Source of the DNA: Methanomicrobiales archaeon
Lineage (GTDB): Archaea > Halobacteriota > Methanomicrobia > Methanomicrobiales > JACTUA01
Direction: 5' to 3'
Length of the DNA stretch: 5,278 nucleotides
Assembly (NCBI GenBank): GCA_028678715.1
Contig: JAJRCY010000076.1
Span: 1 to 5,278 of the forward strand
Shown: positions 1 to 5,278 of the stretch, one piece after another
How the letters are laid out: each line of letters opens with the position of its first letter
Numbering within the stretch: the first letter of the stretch is position 1
Notes under the pieces: model-generated
Seen by the model: only the letters and a program-made list of their open reading frames with translations
What the model was told of the DNA's origin: nothing
The model's database searches: none
Translations under genes and position numbers: made by a program

Positions 1-878
1 ATCATGAAGAGCATCAGGGAGAGGATGCCGTGGATGAAGAGTTCGCTCCCGTACACGACCTTTGCGTACACCGAGTAGATGACGCTGACCATCCCGACGA
101 GAGAGAGGAGGAACCCGGTCACGTAGAAGATGATCAGGGGATGGAAGTTCAGGACAAAGTACTTCATGTACAGGCGCCACAGGAAGGTCTTCAGGAGAAG
201 CCAGGAGACCTGCAGGATATAAAAGCCGTACCTGATCTTGGATTTCTCCTCGCCGTACCGGGCCGGAATCACCACGTCCATGATGCGGCATCCCAGCACG
301 TTCAGCTTTGCGAGCATATCGTTGAGGTACCCGTACCGGGGATAGATCTCGTCCAGGTTCAGCCGGGAGAGGGTCTGCCGCGAGATGGCGGTGTACCCGT
401 TCTGGGGATCGATCATCTCAAAGTAGCCGCAGGACATCTTGGTGATGTAGGTGAGGATCGAGTTCCCGAAGGAGCGCCAGCGAGGCATACCCTTCCGGAG
501 GGTGCGGTGGATCAGACGGTTTCCCTTGGTGTAGTCTGCCATCTTCCAGACAATGGGGTCCAGGAGGCCGGGCAGGTACCGGGGATCCATCTGGTTGTCG
601 CCCGCCATGACAGCCACCACATCCACCCCGTCCTGGAGGGCCTGCTTGTAACCGGTGGCAATGGCCGCCCCGACGCCCCGGTTCCGGTCATGCCGGATAT
701 AGGTGATCCGATCCAGGTCCCTGAGGTTCTGGATCTTCCCTCCCGTCCCGTCAGTGGAGGCATCATCCACCACGTACACCCGGTCCACGTACGAAGGGAT
801 GGAATAAAGGGTGGACTCGATGAGCTCCTCTTCATTATAGGCGGGGATCACCACGCCAATGGAATGCTGAGAGTACAT
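1..878 (-). CDS. Family 2 glycosyltransferase, dolichyl-phosphate sugar synthase-like, with C-terminal membrane helices (partial, 3' end missing)
   Basis: The gene reads leftward from ATG at 878-876; 292 codons are visible and no stop is reached before the window edge. The N-terminal GT-A domain shows VVIPAYNEEE (residues 9-18), VVDDASTDGT (36-45, nucleotide-binding acidic pair D38/D39), NRGVGAAIATGYK (66-78) and MAGDNQMDP (91-99, the metal-binding DxD region, where D94 and D98 remain). It continues with KGNR (118-121) and DPQNGYTAISR (157-167). These are the ordered motifs of GT2 enzymes that transfer a sugar from a nucleotide donor to a lipid phosphate or another membrane acceptor. A hydrophobic helix at about 244-271 and the start of another at about 281-292 would anchor it, with the catalytic domain in the cytoplasm. 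No other in-frame ATG or GTG lies in the 77 nt upstream, and the motif begins at residue 9, so the start is well fixed. No clear Shine-Dalgarno is seen. The donor and acceptor cannot be read from sequence; a role in envelope glycan or N-glycan assembly is inferred. Confidence 0.93.
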   Translation of the reverse strand, partial: MYSQHSIGVVIPAYNEEELIESTLYSIPSYVDRVYVVDDASTDGTGGKIQNLRDLDRITYIRHDRNRGVGAAIATGYKQALQDGVDVVAVMAGDNQMDPRYLPGLLDPIVWKMADYTKGNRLIHRTLRKGMPRWRSFGNSILTYITKMSCGYFEMIDPQNGYTAISRQTLSRLNLDEIYPRYGYLNDMLAKLNVLGCRIMDVVIPARYGEEKSKIRYGFYILQVSWLLLKTFLWRLYMKYFVLNFHPLIIFYVTGFLLSLVGMVSVIYSVYAKVVYGSELFIHGILSLMLFM

Positions 879-908
879 GATATCTTCCGCTGACGGGGAG
901 ATCGGCCG

Positions 909-937
909 TGGGAGGACAGGGGTAGCACGCCCTCCCA
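909..937. repeat. Inverted repeat in the predicted GT2 mRNA leader
   Basis: TGGGAGG (909-915) is complementary to CCTCCCA (931-937), giving a perfect 7-bp stem with a 15-nt loop. It lies between the predicted minus-strand promoter and the GT2 start, about 31 nt upstream of the ATG, so it would fold in the 5' leader of that mRNA. It could affect translation, or it could be chance in GC-rich DNA. Confidence 0.35.
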
Positions 938-967
938 ACCAGCCCCATCTCTCATAGACACAGAACA

Positions 968-985
968 TATTTATACGTTTTTATA
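968..985 (-). promoter_or_regulatory. Predicted archaeal promoter (TATA box) for the GT2 gene
   Basis: Read on the minus strand, two TATA-like elements sit close together: TATAAAAA (985-978) and TATAAATA (975-968), in a clearly AT-rich island. With the usual archaeal spacing of about 25 nt, transcription would start near 943-958. That gives a leader of roughly 65-80 nt before the ATG at 878. Which of the two is used cannot be decided by eye. Confidence 0.6.
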
Positions 986-1002
986 TCGAGAAATTATAAA
1001 AA
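978..1002. repeat. Symmetric A/T inverted repeat forming back-to-back TATA boxes
   Basis: TTTTTATA (978-985) and TATAAAAA (995-1002) are perfect 8-bp inverted arms around a 9-nt spacer. The symmetry extends outward to CG/TG (976-977 and 1003-1004), with one G-T mismatch. Each arm reads as a TATA box in one direction, which fits a divergent promoter shared by the GT2 gene and the plus-strand genes. Confidence 0.6.
987..1002 (+). promoter_or_regulatory. Predicted archaeal promoter (BRE plus TATA box) for the small ORF and beta-helix gene
   Basis: TATAAAAA (995-1002) is preceded by a purine-rich CGAGAAA (987-993), which resembles a TFB recognition element. The expected transcription start is near 1022-1028, about 25-30 nt before the small ORF ATG at 1053 and nearly 200 nt before the beta-helix gene at 1222. 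A weaker alternative, GATATAAT at 1128-1135, would give a leader of about 65 nt for the beta-helix gene. Confidence 0.5.
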
Positions 1003-1052
1003 TGATAATGGCATAAATTTACTTTCCAAAAGAAATTCAACTGCTCTTTTTC

Positions 1053-1214
1053 ATGGCAGATGCGGAAAAATACACTCAGAGAGCCTTCATTAACGGCCAC
1101 ATTTCAGTCAATATAGCTCGCAACATTGATATAATCCCTGATGATTCCGTCGGAGAACTGGATAACCTCGGACCATCTCCCATAAGCATAATACTCACCG
1201 GTGAAATACTGTGA
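1053..1214 (+). CDS. Possible small ORF (53 aa), unrecognised; leader peptide or spurious
   Basis: ATG at 1053 opens a 53-codon frame ending in TGA at 1212-1214. The product (starting MADAEKYTQR, ending LTGEIL) is soluble-looking and has no signal peptide, membrane segment or motif that I recognise. For it: it lies downstream of a good TATA box at 995-1002, the frame is open from 1017, and it ends only 7 nt before the ATG of the beta-helix gene, which would suit translational coupling. Against it: there is no Shine-Dalgarno, it has about 44% G+C by hand count while its neighbours are much richer, and codon choice (ATA, AGA, TCA) is unlike the adjacent genes. It may be plain 5' leader sequence or the remnant of an older gene. 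Confidence 0.25.
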   Translation: MADAEKYTQRAFINGHISVNIARNIDIIPDDSVGELDNLGPSPISIILTGEIL

Positions 1215-1221
1215 CTGTTCT

Positions 1222-3201
1222 ATGCATAGGCGGATCGCTCCCCTTTTCTGGTGGAAACTGAAGAAACATCTTCAAATTCTCGGCATCCTCCTCCTCATCC
1301 TCCTGATACTCATGGGACTCTTCCGATCCTATACCGTACTCCACCCCCAGCATTTCTGGCACGGCACGAATGTCACGCTCGAACCGCTGGAAAACCTTTC
1401 GGCCAACACGGGAGAGGTCCTGCAGTTCACGGTCCGGGGTGCCGATCCCCGGGGAGAGACCCTGTCATACCATGCCAGTCCCCTGCCGAGGGGTGCGCAG
1501 ATGGACGAGCGGAACGGTACGTTCATCTGGAAACCGGCTACAAACCAGTCCGGAGCCTACCGGATCACGCTGACAGCGACGAACGGCCGTTCCATTGCCG
1601 AGGAACAGATCATTATCTGGGTCTATCGACAGAATCACCCACCGGTGCTGCAGCCCATGGAAAACCTGACGTTATGGGGAGGCGATCGGATGGAACTCTT
1701 CGTGAACGCGAGCGATCCTGACGGGGATCCCCTCGAATACACCCTGAGCAATATTCCCCCGGGGGCCACCTTTGACAACCGCACCCGGGTTCTGGGGTGG
1801 CAGATTCCCGCAAACCTTTACGGCACCGGGATGTTCTCCGTGACCGTCTCGGACGGGTGGGACATCGCCCGGGAGTTCGTTCAGTACACCGTCATCCCCC
1901 TTGACGTGACAGACATCCCCCGGCCGCGGCCCCTCAGTGATCTGCTGGGGTACCTTCCCGAAGAGGACCTTGCGCCCCTCCTCCGGGACATCTCCCGCCC
2001 GGTCCACATGGTTTCTCCCGGCCTCGGGCCAGCGCTGCAGGAACAGATCGCCATGGCATCCCCCGGCGATATCATTCTCGTGTACCCCGGGACCTACCAC
2101 GGGCGGATCAACGTCGACCAAAGCCTGCTCCTGCTGGGCGTGGATAACCCGGTCATCGACGCCGGGGGAACGGGCAGCGTCATCTCCCTCACCACCGGCG
2201 GTGCCACAGTCGCAGGGTTCACCCTGGTCAACTCAGGGACCCAGGCGTATGACAGCGGTATCAAGGTCAGCTCCAGCAGTAACCGGATCCTGAACAACCG
2301 CATCAGCGGCCACCAGTACGGCGTGAACCTCCTCCCACTCGCCGACGGCAACGTGATCCGCAACAATACCATCACCAACAGCAGCGGTGAGGGCATCCAT
2401 GGAGAGAACCTCAGGGACAAGACCACCATCGATTCCAACCTGATCCTGAATCACAAGGGCGACGGGATTCACATCGAGTATTCCTGGAATGTGACCCTCC
2501 GGAACAACACCATCGCGTTCAACGGAGGAAACGGGATCACCTTCAATTACTCCCATTGGACCCGGCTGGAAGGCAACCTGGTGGAGAGCAACAGCCTGGA
2601 CGGCGCCTTCATCGCCTCGGGCGCCCGGGATATCATTGAAGGGAACACCTTCTCGCTGAATGGAAACAACGGCCTTTTCCTGGAACACTCCCTGGACCCC
2701 ACCCTGAGGGGCGACCAGATCGAGGAGTTCTCCCCGAGCGAGTACCTGAACCTTGTCCAGCGCAACGCCTGCACCGGCAATGACCGGGCCGGTATTCACC
2801 TCAGGGAAATCACCGCCACAGTGGATGGGAACGTCTGCACGTTCAATTCCAACGGGATACGGATTGTTGAATCCGCATCACTCCTTATCCGGAATCGCGC
2901 TTCAAGGAATGGTATCGGGTTCTATCTGATCTCCACCGAATGGAATGTCCTGCGGGACAATCAGGCCACTGAGAACCAGATCGGAATCGCCCTGGACGGG
3001 CGGTCCCTGCAGAATGTGATCAGTGCCAACAACGTGAGCAGTAACGGCATGTACGGCTTCTGGTTTGGACCGCGCACGGAAGGCAACCTCCTGCGGGACA
3101 ACCGGGCAGCTCTGAATGCCGTCACCTTCCTCGCGCAGTCGGATAAGAATATCTTCGGTACCAACGAATTCCTGCTGGCGGAGAAGGAAGAGGGGGCCTG
3201 A
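1222..3201 (+). CDS. Membrane-anchored surface protein with two Ig-like (He_PIG-type) repeats and a NosD/PbH1 right-handed beta-helix
   Basis: The protein has 659 residues from ATG 1222; a GTG at 1201 would add 7. I prefer the ATG because the extra residues carry two cysteines ahead of the basic anchor and neither start has a proper Shine-Dalgarno. GGTGA at 1200-1204 lies 17 nt upstream, which is too far. A basic N-terminus (RR, K, KK) precedes one helix at about 17-34, so the rest should be outside the cell. Two Ig/cadherin-like repeats follow (about 51-135 and 139-225). Their DPRGETLSY and DPDGDPLEY motifs are exactly 90 residues apart; only the second keeps the DxDGD calcium-type acidic set. 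After a Pro-rich linker, the segment from 263 has the NosD entry pattern (GDIILVYPGTYHGRI, 282-296) and then about 22-residue PbH1 coils with recurring NN-T and G-I/G-F turns to about 648. At least twelve N-X-S/T sequons occur. Family members bind or process polysaccharides or form surface structures; no catalytic motif is recognisable here. There is no C-terminal helix or sorting domain. Confidence 0.88.
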   Translation: MHRRIAPLFWWKLKKHLQILGILLLILLILMGLFRSYTVLHPQHFWHGTNVTLEPLENLSANTGEVLQFTVRGADPRGETLSYHASPLPRGAQMDERNGTFIWKPATNQSGAYRITLTATNGRSIAEEQIIIWVYRQNHPPVLQPMENLTLWGGDRMELFVNASDPDGDPLEYTLSNIPPGATFDNRTRVLGWQIPANLYGTGMFSVTVSDGWDIAREFVQYTVIPLDVTDIPRPRPLSDLLGYLPEEDLAPLLRDISRPVHMVSPGLGPALQEQIAMASPGDIILVYPGTYHGRINVDQSLLLLGVDNPVIDAGGTGSVISLTTGGATVAGFTLVNSGTQAYDSGIKVSSSSNRILNNRISGHQYGVNLLPLADGNVIRNNTITNSSGEGIHGENLRDKTTIDSNLILNHKGDGIHIEYSWNVTLRNNTIAFNGGNGITFNYSHWTRLEGNLVESNSLDGAFIASGARDIIEGNTFSLNGNNGLFLEHSLDPTLRGDQIEEFSPSEYLNLVQRNACTGNDRAGIHLREITATVDGNVCTFNSNGIRIVESASLLIRNRASRNGIGFYLISTEWNVLRDNQATENQIGIALDGRSLQNVISANNVSSNGMYGFWFGPRTEGNLLRDNRAALNAVTFLAQSDKNIFGTNEFLLAEKEEGA

Positions 3202-3221
3202 AATCCCGGGTGCCGGAAGTG

Positions 3222-3242
3222 CCGGTCGTTCTGGAGGACCGG
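3222..3242 (+). terminator. Weak hairpin after the beta-helix gene; possible transcript end
   Basis: CCGGTC (3222-3227) and GACCGG (3237-3242) form a perfect 6-bp stem with a 9-nt loop, 20 nt after the stop codon. Only a modest pyrimidine run (TTTCTTCC, 3246-3253 region) follows. Archaeal termination usually depends on T-runs, so this is a weak call. Confidence 0.22.
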
Positions 3243-3287
3243 ACATTTCTTCCGTGACGGGTACCCATGCTCCGTCCACCGGGACCT

Positions 3288-3308
3288 CGCCGGGTTCTTT
3301 GGCCGGCG
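3288..3308 (+). repeat. Inverted repeat (6-bp stem, T-rich loop)
   Basis: CGCCGG (3288-3293) pairs with CCGGCG (3303-3308) around a 9-nt loop, GTTCTTTGG. A further T-G wobble (3287/3309) is possible if it is transcribed on the plus strand. Such short GC stems are common by chance in DNA of this composition. Confidence 0.35.
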
Positions 3309-3321
3309 GAGAAGCGTGCAC

Positions 3322-3357
3322 GGTACCTCTGTCGGTATGTACCGGGAGAGGTGCACC
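3322..3357 (+). repeat. Long imperfect hairpin in the intergenic spacer
   Basis: The arms are GGT-ACCTCT (3322-3330) with CGGT (3333-3336), and ACCG (3341-3344) with AGAGGT-gc-ACC (3347-3357). They form 13 Watson-Crick pairs plus one U-G wobble (3332/3345), one G-G mismatch and a 2-nt bulge, closed by the tetraloop ATGT. The wobble pairs only if the plus strand is transcribed. No known RNA family is recognised. Confidence 0.45.
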
Positions 3358-3411
3358 GGGATCCGAAAAACCCGGGTCTTCCGGAACCTCCCGGTGAAGA
3401 TCGTCGCCGAG

Positions 3412-3465
3412 CCGGCAGGTGATCCTGCAGTTCTGCTGACGTGCAGGGAACTGTCGGCCTGCCGG
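3412..3465 (+). repeat. Nested 54-nt stem-loop, candidate RNA structure
   Basis: The outer stem is CCGGCAGGT (3412-3420) with GCCTGCCGG (3457-3465): 8 Watson-Crick pairs plus a U-G wobble. After an asymmetric internal loop (7 nt and 3 nt) comes an inner stem CAGTTC/GAACTG (3428-3433/3448-3453). A small TGC/GCA helix (3434-3436/3443-3445) closes a 6-nt loop, with a 2-nt bulge. An alternative pairing, CCTGCA (3424-3429) with TGCAGG (3442-3447), competes with the inner stem. Function is unknown; the wobble favours the plus strand. Confidence 0.45.
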
Positions 3466-3545
3466 AGCCGCCTCTGAGAGGTGGAGTTCCGGTCCGAGGA
3501 TATCATTGACGGGACGGCGGCCGGGAAATCCACGGATATCGAAAC

Positions 3546-3563
3546 CGCCCCACCCGTGGGGCG
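3546..3563. promoter_or_regulatory. Perfect 8-2-8 palindrome upstream of the heparinase-like gene promoter; candidate operator
   Basis: CGCCCCAC (3546-3553) and GTGGGGCG (3556-3563) are perfect inverted arms around CC. The site ends 22 bp before the TATA box at 3586, upstream of where TFB would bind, which is a typical place for an archaeal activator site. It could also fold as a hairpin or be chance in GC-rich sequence. No regulator gene is visible in the window. Confidence 0.35.
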
Positions 3564-3585
3564 CAGACACCATTGTACGGGTAGG

Positions 3586-3592
3586 TATATAA
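3586..3592 (+). promoter_or_regulatory. Archaeal TATA box for the heparinase-like gene (near-leaderless start)
   Basis: TATATAA (3586-3592) stands out in otherwise GC-rich sequence. At the normal spacing, transcription would begin near 3615, only a few nucleotides before the ATG at 3622. This agrees with the absence of a Shine-Dalgarno there and supports both the start codon choice and separate transcription from the beta-helix gene. Confidence 0.6.
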
Positions 3593-3621
3593 CAGACCGG
3601 GGTCCATCCTCAGCTCTGGCC

Positions 3622-5278
3622 ATGGGGTGCGGGGAAACAACACGGAACCGGGGTGCCATCGCCGCAGGATGCTTCCTGCTGCTCCTGATCGGTGTGGTGG
3701 TTTGTGCCTGCCTGGAAACCCCATCCGCACCTCCCGGAGGGAACGTGACCCCGACCGCGGCCGGCCACCCCCAGCTCTATTTCACGGGGGCGGAGGCCGC
3801 CCTCCTGGGGCAGAAGATCACGGTCGAACCGTACCGGACATGGTGGGGAGAGGTCCAGTCGCTGGCACGGAATACACAGTTCCCGAAGGGCCCCTCGTTG
3901 TCCCAGCAGGACCTGGAGAAGGCGGCCCGGGCGCTGCGCACGAACGCGTTCGTGTATGCAGTGAGCGGAGACAAGGTGTACGGCCTCCGGGCCAGGGAGT
4001 ACCTGCTCAGGGCCTGCACCTGGCCCCACTGGCAGTCTGCGGACCGGCTGGCCGGCGGTCAGCTGCTGAGTTACGGTTCCGGCGCATTCCACGGGGCCAT
4101 CGGGGAGACCTACGACTGGATCTCCCCGCTCCTCTCCGATGAGGAACGGGCCACGGTGCAGCAGGCCATGGTGGAGAAGTCCCTGGAACCGGCCCGTACG
4201 CAGTACGGCACCTCCGCGGAAAGACCGGATTACTGCACCAACCGGATTGCCCTCGCCTACGGCGGTGTCGGGGTCATTGCCCTCGCCCTCCGGGACGATC
4301 TCCCCGAAAATCCGGGGGTGGAGCCCTACGCAGGCCTGGTCCATGACGTGATGACCCGGAGGTATTTTGACTGTTTTGACCGCGACGGGGGATGGAGCGA
4401 GAGTATCGGCTACCTCTCCTTCGGACTCTCGGAGGATGCCGGGGGCAGCGGGGGGATCTATTACGCGGAGGCACTCCGGCGCGCCACCGGCGAGGATCTC
4501 TTCCGGCACCAGAACTTCAGCCATGCACCCCAGTTCCTGCTCTACTTCCTTCCGCCGGACCGCAAGGGGGAGTCCAGCGCGTTCGGCGACGAGGCCTTTT
4601 CCGCCGCCTTCCACAGCGCCCCGGCCGCGGCCCTTGCCTCCCGGACGGGCAGCCCCTCTGCCCAGTGGTACTACCTGAATGCTCCCCTGGAACGCCCCGA
4701 TCCCGTGGGCGAGATCCTCTTTGCCGATGTGAGCCTCCCCGCCGCTCTGCCTAATGACCTCCCCTCCTCCATGCTCTTCCGGGACCAGGGATGGGTGGCA
4801 ATGCGGACCGGGTGGAAATTGTCCGACACCCTGGCCGGGTTCATCTGCGGCCCGCGGAGGCCGGGGCATGGCCGGCCCGAGAGGAACAGTTTCATGCTGG
4901 ACGCCCTGGGGGAGCGGCTGGTCATCACCGCCGGCCTCTCCTCCCTGGGGTATGACGACCCGGACTATATGGACTACAATTACGCCGCTGTCGGTCAGAA
5001 CACCATCCTCCTGAACGGGGATCCCCGGAGCCAGATTGATTCCCCCGTGACCTCCTGCACCATCACCGATTTCATGACAACCCCGTTCTTTGACCGGGTC
5101 CAGGGGGAGGCGGCGGCAGCCTATGGAGGGAAGCTCTCGAAGTTCACCCGGGATCTGGTCTTTGTGAAGCCCGAGGCGCCGGGGTTTCTGGTTGTCAGGG
5201 ACGACCTGGCCACCACCACGGGGAAGGCCACGTTTGACTTCCTTCTCCATGCCCTGGGGCAGGAGAGCATCACCCTCA
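3622..5278 (+). CDS. Heparinase II/III-like (polysaccharide lyase fold) predicted lipoprotein, partial at the 3' end
   Basis: ATG 3622 opens a frame that reaches the window edge after 552 codons without a stop. Arg8/Arg10, a hydrophobic stretch (12-29) and the lipobox-like VCAC (Cys30) predict an exported lipoprotein; a plain signal anchor is the alternative. The mature part begins with the family pattern HPQLYFTG...PYRTWW (49-75). It continues as a helical toroid with TNRIALAYGG (206-215), DGGWSESIGY (255-264) and FLPPDRKGESSAFGD (309-323). From about 385 a beta-rich domain holds GHGRPERNSFMLDALGERL (415-433) and QNTILLNGD (459-467), matching the PF07940-type region. Family enzymes cleave acidic glycans (heparin, alginate and others) by beta-elimination; Y264 and H416 are the likeliest retained catalytic residues. 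Positions usually occupied by zinc ligands read R418, T436 and Q459. The substrate cannot be assigned and activity is uncertain. The gene has its own promoter and lies 420 nt downstream of the beta-helix gene on the same strand. Confidence 0.88.
   Translation, partial: MGCGETTRNRGAIAAGCFLLLLIGVVVCACLETPSAPPGGNVTPTAAGHPQLYFTGAEAALLGQKITVEPYRTWWGEVQSLARNTQFPKGPSLSQQDLEKAARALRTNAFVYAVSGDKVYGLRAREYLLRACTWPHWQSADRLAGGQLLSYGSGAFHGAIGETYDWISPLLSDEERATVQQAMVEKSLEPARTQYGTSAERPDYCTNRIALAYGGVGVIALALRDDLPENPGVEPYAGLVHDVMTRRYFDCFDRDGGWSESIGYLSFGLSEDAGGSGGIYYAEALRRATGEDLFRHQNFSHAPQFLLYFLPPDRKGESSAFGDEAFSAAFHSAPAAALASRTGSPSAQWYYLNAPLERPDPVGEILFADVSLPAALPNDLPSSMLFRDQGWVAMRTGWKLSDTLAGFICGPRRPGHGRPERNSFMLDALGERLVITAGLSSLGYDDPDYMDYNYAAVGQNTILLNGDPRSQIDSPVTSCTITDFMTTPFFDRVQGEAAAAYGGKLSKFTRDLVFVKPEAPGFLVVRDDLATTTGKATFDFLLHALGQESITL

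Larger units (their letters stand above)
3202..3585. other. Gene-free GC-rich spacer with multiple inverted repeats
   Basis: No convincing gene is seen on either strand between the beta-helix stop and the next promoter. The open frames crossing it (for example minus-strand 2902-3573 and plus-strand 3116-3397) give low-complexity Pro/Gly/Arg/Ser-rich translations, and both run into the coding region in a wrong frame. The spacer holds five inverted repeats, listed separately. It could be a 3' UTR, a small structured RNA, or a decayed gene. Confidence 0.6.

Noticed and set aside
30..893. A 287-codon plus-strand open frame
   Set aside because: It is the antisense shadow of the GT2 gene. Its translation (rich in His, Val, Asp and Gly) has no domain, while the minus strand shows the full ordered GT2 motif set.
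1201..1221. GTG 1201 as the start of the beta-helix gene
   Set aside because: It adds only seven residues, including two cysteines before the anchor, and has no Shine-Dalgarno; ATG 1222 gives a cleaner basic-then-hydrophobic N-terminus. The choice remains unproven.
2011..3165. Assignment of the beta-helix protein as a mannuronan C5-epimerase
   Set aside because: The fold class is compatible, but I find no DPHD-type catalytic motif, so only a general NosD/PbH1 call is supported.
2281..3165. DNA-level repeats or a CRISPR-like array in the beta-helix coding region
   Set aside because: The recurring AACAAC/GGGAT patterns reflect protein coil repeats (NN-T, G-I). They are degenerate in DNA and stay in frame, with no conserved repeat-spacer structure.
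2902..3573. Minus-strand frame spanning the end of the beta-helix gene and the spacer
   Set aside because: Half of it is antisense to a clear coding region, its composition is Pro/Gly/Arg-biased, and no promoter or motif supports it.
3610..5250. A 546-codon open frame on the minus strand
   Set aside because: It lies exactly opposite the heparinase-like gene, has a Gly/Pro/Val/Arg-rich translation without recognisable motifs, and arises from G/C at third codon positions of the real gene.

Overview
The window reads as a GC-rich archaeal chromosome segment, most likely from a methanogenic euryarchaeote of the Methanomicrobia/Methanomicrobiales type. This placement is inferred from style, not from a marker gene. 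The signs are A/T-rich archaeal TATA boxes in front of genes, start codons without a Shine-Dalgarno sequence (one apparently leaderless), a secreted NosD/PbH1 beta-helix protein with Ig-like (He_PIG-type) repeats, and an archaeal-type GT2 with C-terminal membrane helices.

Layout. (1) 1-878, minus strand: a family 2 glycosyltransferase of the dolichyl-phosphate sugar synthase-like type, cut by the left edge. (2) 879-1221: an AT-rich divergent intergenic region with a nearly symmetric back-to-back TATA arrangement (978-1002) and a possible 53-codon small ORF (1053-1214) that ends 7 nt before the next gene. (3) 1222-3201, plus strand: a large surface protein with one N-terminal membrane anchor, two Ig-like repeats exactly 90 residues apart, and a long right-handed beta-helix. 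(4) 3202-3621: a gene-free 420-nt GC-rich spacer with several inverted repeats. It ends in an 8-2-8 palindrome and a TATA box placed for a nearly leaderless start. (5) 3622-5278, plus strand: a heparinase II/III-like (polysaccharide lyase fold) predicted lipoprotein, cut by the right edge.

Together the three large genes suggest an envelope or extracellular-polysaccharide function. The GT2 would build or load a lipid-linked sugar at the membrane, and the beta-helix and heparinase-fold proteins would act on or bind glycans outside the cell. Shared function is inferred from proximity and family only. The three transcription units look separate: the GT2 is divergent and the lyase-like gene has its own promoter.

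The most notable observation is that the heparinase-like protein keeps the family scaffold and the central His of the usual HGH motif, but appears to lack all three zinc-ligand positions known from heparinase II (H to R, D to T, H to Q by eye alignment). It may therefore be a metal-independent variant, a glycan-binding pseudoenzyme, or an enzyme of altered specificity. Several long ORFs opposite the real genes are shadows of GC-rich codon use.
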